Origin: Phototrophicales bacterium
GTDB lineage: Bacteria > Chloroflexota > Anaerolineae > Aggregatilineales > Phototrophicaceae
Assembly: GCA_002794515.1 (NCBI GenBank)
Contig: PGTJ01000052.1
Span: 1-12,167, forward strand
Reading direction: 5' to 3'
DNA length: 12,167 bases
Part shown: positions 6,513-12,167 of the stretch, piece after piece
Numbering within the stretch: the first letter of the stretch is position 1
How the letters are laid out: each line of letters begins with the position of its first letter
Made by a program: the position numbers and the translations under genes
The notes under the pieces: model-generated
What the model was told of the DNA's origin: nothing
The model's database searches: none
Seen by the model: only the letters and a program-made list of their open reading frames with translations

Positions 6513-7802
6513 ATGAACTTAAAAGATGCACTCGATTTGTCGTATCAAACATTTTTGCATCATGCGCCTCACTCGAAATTACTCTTGTTGCACCCAGAAA
6601 GCAAACTCCGCACGGTGCTAATGGCGAAATTGATGAGTAGCACACAACACAAAGCCATATCCTATTCCTTTAGCCCTGATGATATTACGCTCCAAACATT
6701 TGTCAATAGCCTCACACACCATCTCGCCGATTACTTCCCACTTTTTGGCAGACATACCTTGATGTTACCGCCCAGTATATACGATGATGTGTATAAAACC
6801 GCCGATGAAATTGTCTCGACATTTGTACAAGATTTGGCAGAGACCACAGACGATGAATTCTTCTTGATATTCGATGAATATGACCGCAGTGACCGCGCCG
6901 ATGAAGTACAAATTTTTGTCGAAAAACTCTCGGCAAATTTGCCCGATAACATCCGTCTGGTGATCAATAGTCGTACCCTGCCCCGCTTGCCGTGGGCGGC
7001 GATGATCGCCCACGGACGCGCCACCATGTTGCGCGACTCGCACATCATCATGGATAATTTTTATGGCATTAACAACCAGCGCGATGTCAATGGCATGGAA
7101 ATTTCTGCCCTTAGTCGGGGTGATGTGATTATTCAGGGGCGTAAAATTGATGGCTGGGAAGGACACCTCCCCCGTTTGTTGTTCTTCTTCACACTCGACC
7201 GTTCACTCGTCACCCGTTCCGAAATTTGTCGGACATTTTGGCCCGGTCTCGATGAAGATCAAGCAGTGAATGTGTTTCATGTGACCAAACGCCGCCTGCA
7301 TAAAGCGATGGATTATGATGCACTGGTGCATGACGAAAATTACTATCATATCAATTGGGAACTGCCACTCTATTATGATGTGATTGAATTCGCCAACATG
7401 CTCCTCATCGGCAGGACGAGTAATGACCAAAATGCACGAGTCAAAGCATGGGAACGCGCCATCGAAATTCATCGTGCGCCATTTTTATATGACCACACTG
7501 AAGATTGGATTTTGCAACGGCGCAAAGAATTCAAAGTCGGGTTTGCCGAAGCCATCCGCAACCTGGTGGTGGTTTATAGCAACACCAACCGCGAAGACAA
7601 AGCCTTGATGTTGCTCAATAAAGGCATCAATCTGGATATTCAAAACGAAGATTATCACCGCGACCTCATGCGCCTCTATGCCAAGTTGGGGCGCAGGAGC
7701 GAAATCGCCTCGCATTATCAACGCCTGAGCGACATCTTCAAGCAACAAAATCACACCTTCTCAGAAGAGACGCAACGATTGTATCAAGAATTGATGAACT
7801 GA
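6513..7802 (+). CDS. BTAD/SARP-type transcriptional regulator with a degenerate NTPase-like N-terminal half
   Basis: A 429-residue putative DNA-binding regulator with three parts. Residues 1-180 resemble the STAND/MalT-type NTPase of LAL regulators: a Walker-B-like FFLIFDEYD (116-124) and the typical IRLVINSRTLPRLPWA (147-162). The place of the P-loop, however, reads LLLLHPESKLRTVLM (23-37) with no G-K-T/S, so ATP binding is doubtful. Residues about 200-285 look like an OmpR/SARP winged helix (VIIQGRKIDGW, RLLFFFTLDRSLVTRSEICRTFWP, NVFHVTKRRLHKAM). Residues 286-425 are the helical BTAD/TPR domain (YYDVIEFANML, RAPFLYD, YHRDLMRLYAKLGRRSEIASHYQRL). Similar proteins often carry the DNA-binding unit at the N-terminus; here it is central. 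Target genes are unknown; the divergent membrane protein is the closest candidate. It is the last gene before a strong terminator, so it is probably monocistronic. Confidence 0.82.
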   Translation: MNLKDALDLSYQTFLHHAPHSKLLLLHPESKLRTVLMAKLMSSTQHKAISYSFSPDDITLQTFVNSLTHHLADYFPLFGRHTLMLPPSIYDDVYKTADEIVSTFVQDLAETTDDEFFLIFDEYDRSDRADEVQIFVEKLSANLPDNIRLVINSRTLPRLPWAAMIAHGRATMLRDSHIIMDNFYGINNQRDVNGMEISALSRGDVIIQGRKIDGWEGHLPRLLFFFTLDRSLVTRSEICRTFWPGLDEDQAVNVFHVTKRRLHKAMDYDALVHDENYYHINWELPLYYDVIEFANMLLIGRTSNDQNARVKAWERAIEIHRAPFLYDHTEDWILQRRKEFKVGFAEAIRNLVVVYSNTNREDKALMLLNKGINLDIQNEDYHRDLMRLYAKLGRRSEIASHYQRLSDIFKQQNHTFSEETQRLYQELMN

Positions 7803-7808
7803 TGCCCC

Positions 7809-7835
7809 AAAAGACGGCAAATGAGCCGTCTTTTT
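7809..7835 (+). terminator. Rho-independent terminator after the regulator gene
   Basis: AAAAGACGGC (7809-7818), loop AAATGA, then GCCGTCTTTTT (7825-7835). This is a ten-pair stem with a GC-rich core and a run of five T, starting six bases after the stop codon. Confidence 0.92.
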
Positions 7836-7837
7836 AT

Positions 7838-7866
7838 TTGCCACAAAATCCAATCGGCGTTATGCT
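7838..7866 (+). promoter_or_regulatory. Putative promoter of the MFS transporter gene
   Basis: TTGCCA (7838-7843) and TATGCT (7861-7866) are 17 bases apart and lie just after the preceding terminator, about 42 bases before the transporter ATG. The -35 matches five and the -10 four of six consensus bases. Confidence 0.4.
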
Positions 7867-7907
7867 TATCTCAATAAAAAATTTTTATCGTATCTTAAAA
7901 GGTTTTT

Positions 7908-9269
7908 ATGATGAACAAATACCGTTGGTTGGTCTTAGCTATTTTTTTCATGTTCATGTTGCTTCATCAAGCCGATAAATTGATTATCGGTCCCCTCGTG
8001 AGCGACATCCAAGCCGAATTCAATATCACCGATACCCAAACAGGAGCAATTTCTACGGGGGCATTGATTGTCGCCGCCCTGCTCTATCCTGTATGGGGAT
8101 ATTTATACGACCGTTTTGCGCGGGCGAAGCTCATCGCACTAGCCTCGTTGATATGGGGTATGACGACTTCTATCAGCGCCATCGTGACCTCATTCCCCGC
8201 CTTTTTGGCGGCGCGTGCCTCGACAGGGGTGGATGATTCGAGCTATCCGGGCTTATATAGCCTTGTGTCCGATTATTTCGGACCGAGCATACGGGGCAAA
8301 ATTTATGGCATCTTGCAACTCACTGCGCCATTGGGGTATATGATAGGCTTGGTATTGGCGCTGATGCTCGCCCCGATGTTGGGGGGGTGGCGCGGGGTAT
8401 TTCTGCTCACTGGCGGGTTGGGGATACTCATGTCGGTGATGATATTCTTTGTGGTACGCGATGTCGCACGGGGCAAATCTGAACCCGAACTCGAAAATAT
8501 CGCCGAAGCCGCCACCTTCCGCTTTAGCTGGTCAGAAGCACGCGCCCTCTTCAAACGTCGGGCGATTATCCCGCTATTTATACAAGGCTTTTTTGGCGTT
8601 TTTCCGTTGAATATCTTCTCATTTTGGTTTTTCACCTATTTAGAACGAGAACGTGGCATGTCTGATGGTCAGATTTTGCCACTCATGGCGTTCTCAGTGC
8701 TGGTGATGGCAGGCGGGGCATTTTTAGGCGGATGGCTCGGCGACTTTTTATTCAAACGGACAAAACGCGGGCGCTTGATTGTCGGCACAACGGGTGTGTT
8801 ATCTGGCTCATTCATGATGTTCATCACCCTCAACATCCCTGTCGAGGGGCGATTAGCCAACTTGTATTTAAGCCCATTCAGCGATATGACGGTTATTGGC
8901 AATTTATTCGCCTCAATCAATCCATTATTCATCATATTTTTGCCATTAACCGCGTTGTTCGTCTTATTTTCTGGACCGAACATCGTCTCGACAGTATACG
9001 ATATTGCCGTGCCAGAAGTCCGTAGCACCGCCCTATCGATTCAATATTTCATCGAGCAATTTGGAGCGGCATCTGCACCATTATTGGTCGGGCTGATTGC
9101 CGACCAATCCAATTTGACCAATGGCATCTTGTTGGTGGCGCTCACCACATGGGTGTTATGTGGGTTCTTCCAATTCATCGCCTTAATTTTCATCCCCAAA
9201 GATATAGAAGCTATGCACAAACAATTACAAATACGGGCAGATACGTTTGTCGCCCCTACCCCCGCCTAA
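7908..9269 (+). CDS. Spinster-like MFS transporter
   Basis: A 453-residue inner-membrane transporter with about twelve hydrophobic helices in two halves, joined by a polar cytoplasmic loop near residues 183-215. The MFS signature between helices 2 and 3 is GYLYDRFARAKLI (64-76). Helix 4 and its edges read RASTGVDDSSYPGLYSLVSDYFGPSIRGK (103-131; key elements GVDDSSYP and DYFGPSIRGK), close to the GVGEASY...DLF pattern of the Spinster (Spns) group. The first helix also has the group's polar start LHQADKLIIGPL. The substrate is not evident; Spns relatives move lipids or organic acids. Two adjacent ATG codons (7908 and 7911) are possible starts; AAAAGG ends five or eight bases before them, so the second is equally likely. 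An unusually long outside loop lies at residues about 309-333. The gene is flanked by terminators and appears to stand alone. Confidence 0.88.
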   Translation: MMNKYRWLVLAIFFMFMLLHQADKLIIGPLVSDIQAEFNITDTQTGAISTGALIVAALLYPVWGYLYDRFARAKLIALASLIWGMTTSISAIVTSFPAFLAARASTGVDDSSYPGLYSLVSDYFGPSIRGKIYGILQLTAPLGYMIGLVLALMLAPMLGGWRGVFLLTGGLGILMSVMIFFVVRDVARGKSEPELENIAEAATFRFSWSEARALFKRRAIIPLFIQGFFGVFPLNIFSFWFFTYLERERGMSDGQILPLMAFSVLVMAGGAFLGGWLGDFLFKRTKRGRLIVGTTGVLSGSFMMFITLNIPVEGRLANLYLSPFSDMTVIGNLFASINPLFIIFLPLTALFVLFSGPNIVSTVYDIAVPEVRSTALSIQYFIEQFGAASAPLLVGLIADQSNLTNGILLVALTTWVLCGFFQFIALIFIPKDIEAMHKQLQIRADTFVAPTPA

Positions 9270-9278
9270 AAACACAAA

Positions 9279-9299
9279 GGGCGCATGTCATATGCGCCC
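9279..9299. terminator. Terminator hairpin shared by the transporter and the convergent tRNA gene
   Basis: GGGCGCAT (9279-9286), loop GTCAT, ATGCGCCC (9292-9299). The stem extends with a small bulge through CACAAA (9273-9278) and TTTTGTG (9301-9307). On the minus strand it is followed by TTTGTGTTTTTAG, so it can also end the tRNA-Arg transcript, whose 3' end is at 9312. Confidence 0.85.
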
Positions 9300-9311
9300 A
9301 TTTTGTGCTAT

Positions 9312-9594
9312 CGCCCCTGGCGAGATTCGAACTCACAACCCACTGCTTCGCATTGGTGTGCATTTCTGCACTCTGTGGACTATACCTTCACCATGCGCCA
9401 CGGCGTTTAGGTGACAGCCGTCTAGTCTCTACACCTTCTCGGTGATGAACATCATCACCTCGCTTGGCTCGGTATTGGCATGGAACGGTGTTCTTTAGCT
9501 TTCACCGAATTTGACTGTTTACATCTACAACGTTTCCATTGTAGCGCCCAATTGATTTAGAAGGCAGTCGCTCTGTCCATTGAGCTACAGGGGC
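9312..9594 (-). tRNA. tRNA-Arg(UCU), interrupted by a group I intron
   Basis: Exon 1 is 9594-9559 (36 nt) and exon 2 is 9348-9312 (37 nt), giving a 73-nt mature tRNA without encoded CCA. The acceptor GCCCCTG pairs fully with CAGGGGC, leaving discriminator G73. The D arm is GCTC/GAGC with G18-G19 and A20, the usual arginine identity base. The anticodon stem ACTGC pairs with GCAGT across the intron. The T arm is GTGAG-TTCGAAT-CTCGC with one G-U pair. The joined anticodon loop reads CTTCTAA, with anticodon TCT at 34-36 and A37, as in bacterial tRNA-Arg(UCU), which reads AGA (and AGG). The intron must be removed before the anticodon stem can form. A candidate promoter lies just upstream (9611-9639) and a terminator just downstream. 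Confidence 0.93.
9349..9558 (-). ncRNA. Group I self-splicing intron (Azoarcus-like, subgroup IC3), 210 nt, no ORF
   Basis: The intron follows U36 of the tRNA and ends in G (9349), as group I introns must. The internal guide UUGGG (9551-9547) pairs with the ligated exon junction UCU|AA: UCU with GGG as P1 (with a U.G at the splice site) and AA with UU as P10. P2 is 9525-9544, an eight-pair stem with a GAAA loop. P3 pairs ACAG (9518-9515) with CUGU (9417-9414). P6 is the hairpin 9441-9459. P7 pairs GACUA (9427-9423) with UAGUC (9382-9378). P9 is 9358-9371, GUGCA-GAAA-UGCAC. P9.0 pairs CA (9375-9374) with UG just before the final CG. The core blocks UCAAAUUCGG, GAAGGUGUAGAGACUAGACGG (around P6/P7) and AUGGUGAAGG match, from memory, the Azoarcus tRNA-Ile intron. 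No homing endonuclease is encoded. P4, P5 and P8 I did not resolve pair by pair. Confidence 0.93.
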
Positions 9595-9610
9595 ATTCAT
9601 TGCCACATCA

Positions 9611-9639
9611 AATATAGCACAAGTGGGGTTGTTTGACCA
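9611..9639 (-). promoter_or_regulatory. Putative promoter of the tRNA-Arg gene
   Basis: On the minus strand, TGGTCA (9639-9634), a 17-base spacer and TATATT (9616-9611) precede the tRNA. Transcription would start near 9604, about ten bases before tRNA position 1, a normal leader for a single tRNA gene. Confidence 0.5.
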
Positions 9640-9663
9640 CCCATTGTTCATCTATCCGAACAA

Positions 9664-9690
9664 AAAAAGAGAGGACATGCCTCTCTTTTT
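9664..9690 (-). terminator. Rho-independent terminator of the large exported-protein gene
   Basis: AAAAAGAGAGG (9664-9674) pairs over eleven bases with CCTCTCTTTTT (9680-9690) around a five-base loop. On the minus strand the stem is followed by a run of seven T. It lies 24 bases after the stop codon of the large gene and separates it from the tRNA gene. Confidence 0.9.
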
Positions 9691-9713
9691 GATGTTGCTG
9701 ATACAGACAAGAC

Positions 9714-12167
9714 TTATGAAGTCTTCGCCACTGTGATATCGGTGATCCACCAACTGATGAGCCAACCGTTCAAGTTATAACTCGACGAATTGGGGTCGCA
9801 GGTGTTATCGGCGTTCAAACAGTCGGTATTCACACGACGCAAACGGAAGCGAATCATGATGAGCTGTCCTTCATATGCCGTGAGGTTATGTCGGCGCAGT
9901 CGCCAACTTTCACCAGGGATGCGTGTTGAACTACTGAAGGAGGCATCATCATAGAAATCGCATGTCGATGATGTCGCACCACTACCACAACCACCCGACA
10001 CCAATGGGATGTCATCGGTTAAGCCATTCGTCCGCCAAGTGAACCCACCATCATTCGAGACCTCGACAATTGCCGATGAGTCACCATTCAGCTCATAGAG
10101 GGTGTAGTATTCCATGATGGGTCGTGTTGTCCCACGCAGGTCGAGTACACCATTCAATGTGAGCGATGTATCGGCGCGTGGCAAGGCGGGAATATCGGGG
10201 AAGGTCGCGCCAGCACCTTGTTTGGGGCTATCGGTGAACGAGAAGGTGCTACCACCCAAAGACAAGGTGATGACAGCACTGCTACCGCGTTCATAATATT
10301 CCAACACGATGCGATACCGTTCACCAGAGACGAGGTTGGCACGTCCCATATCACGGACTTCACCATGATCGTTCCAATTGTTGATGACATTCCACTCTAA
10401 TTCAGGTGGACGCGGGTTGATCACATTGCCCGCTCCGTCTACTTGGTCAATCTTGAGGCGCACACCATCATCGGAATTGGTGATGAAGGTATATTGTCCA
10501 GCATTGACACCACTTGTACCAACGACCGGTGTGGTCAACACCCAGCGACCAACAATATTATTCGATGGCACCCCAGAGCGTGGCGAACCTGTCCCCATAC
10601 GATAGTTAATATCCAACACATTGCGCGTGACGGGGACACGCCCTGTGAAGCCCGACGCGCTCACGGCACCTGTCACCAAATTGGCACTATCTAAGAAGAC
10701 ATCGGCACCGACCGCCATTTGCAATTCACCAGGTGTGCCACTAGGTGCGAGGCTGGTACAGTTGTTACAATCCCACCAAAATTCACGCCAAATACCCAAT
10801 GTAGCAACCGTGCTACCGCCTGTGATGGTGACTTCTGGGTCTAAGCCCCAAATGCCTTCGGGTATCCAGTTATTCATATTACTGGCACCATCATAGAACA
10901 CATCATTACCAATATCGGCGATAATAACTTGATCACGGCGTGGCACGATGGTGAAGTTATCTACATACAGACCATCGTTCTTCGGGTTGGTAGTGCTACC
11001 GCCGTTATCCAACGCATCATATACAATGCGGATACGAATGCGCCGTCCCTCGCGTTGTGGTGTGGTGAATCTGGCGGCATATGGGCTGAGATCGACCTGA
11101 TATTGCTTCCATCCGAATGAATTTTGCGATGCGCCAATGTTGAATACATTGTTGCTATTCCATGTGGGATTGGGATTCGGTGGTGTCGGATCGGCTACCC
11201 ACGGACTCCAGCCATATTGTTGTTCATAACATTGCAACACATTATTGTTATTGCATCTGGTTGTCATATGTTGTGCCAATGTCTGAGGCGCATAATCTGA
11301 TGGACGCAATTCATACGAAATTTGCACCGACAAACGGTCATCTGTGGCTGTCCGATACCGCGCCCAGAAATACAATGTGGGGATGGTCGTCACATCGGTC
11401 GCACGCATATCGATGATTTGTGTCATCTCTAATACCTGATACGAGCGGATCTTGGTGCGCGAAATGTTGATGCTACTGGTATCTGTGCTGAAGTATGGCG
11501 CAGATGTTTGACCACCAGCACTTTCGTGGAAGGCATGAAGACCATTTTGTTGTTCCCATGTGATGCGCTCCCATTCGCCACCCATACGCCACTTCATGAA
11601 CCAATCGCTTTCATCGGCATCCGATGCCCAGTTGGCGGCTGTACCATTGCCAAATTGTTGCCCATTGACAGTCGGATTTGTGCCAGTCTCCCACAAACGG
11701 AAGACATTTTCTTGACGGTCTTGAATACGAATTTCATCGATGTAAATGCCATCATCAACATTGCTACCATCAGTCGATAATACAAAACGGAACAAAATAT
11801 CATCCGATTTGTTATCGGCGGTGAATGTGGCAACAATTGGCGCAAGGTCTATCTCGACATATTCCCATACATCGTTGTAGCGCGTCTTGTTGAGGAATGT
11901 GCCTGGTGTATTGGTCATGCGGTTGATATACACCCAAATGCGCTTCCACTGTGTCTCATTTTCGTTGGCGTTGCGCCATTCGACAATGAAGTTATCTCCA
12001 CTCGCTAGGCGACGCAGATGCCAGAACGACAGCACTGGGTTTTGGGCAGGTAATGCTAATGGATTACCATCGGTCGGATGACGGTCGGTATTCCCGCCAG
12101 CGGGGTTACGGTCGGTAGCGGCGAGGTTATCGGGCGTATCGTTGCGGAAATCAATCGCCCGAATCAA
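9714..12167 (-). CDS. C-terminal 817 residues of a large exported modular protein (jelly-roll and PA14 domains; runs off right edge)
   Basis: The frame is open to the right edge; the TTG at 12167 is probably an internal Leu codon, so the N-terminus and any signal peptide lie outside. Residue numbers count from that edge. Three segments look like MAM/immune-inhibitor-A-type jelly rolls, with a LSFWH...IVEW start and a W...IDL...R.R...DG.YID(E/N) end: 45-150 (ending DGIYIDEIRI), 262-408 (LYFWARYR to NDGLYVDNFTI), and about 668-814 (VEVSNDGGFTW to GWLISWWITDI). Between the second and third lies a PA14 domain (about 505-645) with the typical FITNSDDGVRLKID, NVINNWNDHG and YRIVLEYYERG. PA14 and jelly-roll modules commonly bind carbohydrate or act as adhesion domains, so a cell-surface or secreted role is likely. 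Paired cysteines (C305/C313, C466/C470, C727/C736, C783/C790) may form disulfides. No sortase motif or C-terminal membrane helix is present. Any enzymatic part would be upstream. Confidence 0.85.
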   Translation of the reverse strand: MIRAIDFRNDTPDNLAATDRNPAGGNTDRHPTDGNPLALPAQNPVLSFWHLRRLASGDNFIVEWRNANENETQWKRIWVYINRMTNTPGTFLNKTRYNDVWEYVEIDLAPIVATFTADNKSDDILFRFVLSTDGSNVDDGIYIDEIRIQDRQENVFRLWETGTNPTVNGQQFGNGTAANWASDADESDWFMKWRMGGEWERITWEQQNGLHAFHESAGGQTSAPYFSTDTSSINISRTKIRSYQVLEMTQIIDMRATDVTTIPTLYFWARYRTATDDRLSVQISYELRPSDYAPQTLAQHMTTRCNNNNVLQCYEQQYGWSPWVADPTPPNPNPTWNSNNVFNIGASQNSFGWKQYQVDLSPYAARFTTPQREGRRIRIRIVYDALDNGGSTTNPKNDGLYVDNFTIVPRRDQVIIADIGNDVFYDGASNMNNWIPEGIWGLDPEVTITGGSTVATLGIWREFWWDCNNCTSLAPSGTPGELQMAVGADVFLDSANLVTGAVSASGFTGRVPVTRNVLDINYRMGTGSPRSGVPSNNIVGRWVLTTPVVGTSGVNAGQYTFITNSDDGVRLKIDQVDGAGNVINPRPPELEWNVINNWNDHGEVRDMGRANLVSGERYRIVLEYYERGSSAVITLSLGGSTFSFTDSPKQGAGATFPDIPALPRADTSLTLNGVLDLRGTTRPIMEYYTLYELNGDSSAIVEVSNDGGFTWRTNGLTDDIPLVSGGCGSGATSSTCDFYDDASFSSSTRIPGESWRLRRHNLTAYEGQLIMIRFRLRRVNTDCLNADNTCDPNSSSYNLNGWLISWWITDITVAKTS

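Noticed and set aside
6513..7802. A secondary-metabolite cluster controlled by the SARP-like regulator
   Set aside because: No biosynthetic genes lie around it; BTAD proteins are common general regulators.
9347..9351. Other 3' splice points giving anticodon UCG (splice after U34) or GCG (splice after U33)
   Set aside because: They would put the intron end at U, or inside the P9.0 pairing. The guide UUGGG matches UCU|AA exactly, and A37 after U36 fits tRNA-Arg(UCU).
9149..9445. 98-codon open frame on the plus strand across the intron and tRNA
   Set aside because: It overlaps the transporter end, its terminator and the tRNA on the opposite strand, and its translation resembles nothing.
9312..9594. 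Two separate tRNA fragments or a decayed tRNA pseudogene
   Set aside because: The halves pair perfectly in the acceptor and anticodon stems, and the insert between them has the conserved group I core.

Overview
The window comes from a bacterial chromosome of middling GC, gene-dense on both strands. The mix of genes suggests a Chloroflexota-like bacterium: a BTAD/SARP-type regulator with a MalT/LAL-like N-terminal half, a very large exported protein built from jelly-roll and PA14 domains, and ordinary housekeeping genes. That assignment is inference; no phylogenetic marker is present.

Left part (1-1601, minus strand): a packed run yraN -> miaA -> a membrane-anchored protein of unknown function cut by the left edge. 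yraN and miaA overlap, and the third gene starts on the base after the miaA stop. Facing away from them, a YbgC-type hotdog thioesterase (1770-2186) starts from a region holding a 14-bp palindrome that supplies a TATAAT on each strand. Then come two tandem FadD-like acyl-CoA synthetases (2296-4050 and 4047-5804) that overlap by 4 bases and look like an old duplication. Together these three genes make and hydrolyse acyl-CoA thioesters. The block ends in a hairpin shared with the convergent gene.

Middle (5843-9269): a small four-helix membrane protein on the minus strand, divergent from a BTAD-family transcriptional regulator whose NTPase-like half has lost its P-loop, then a Spinster-like MFS transporter. 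Clear Rho-independent terminators follow the regulator and the transporter.

Right part: the most interesting element is a tRNA-Arg(UCU) gene on the minus strand (9312-9594), interrupted after anticodon base U36 by a 210-nt ORF-less group I intron (9349-9558). Its P2 and P9 hairpins with GAAA loops, P3, P7, P9.0, the internal guide sequence and the terminal G can all be identified by eye. It resembles the small Azoarcus-type (IC3) tRNA introns. Beyond it, the 3' portion of a gene for a large exported modular protein runs off the right edge. No CRISPR array, insertion sequence or rRNA was seen, and no gap longer than about 300 bases lacks a gene.
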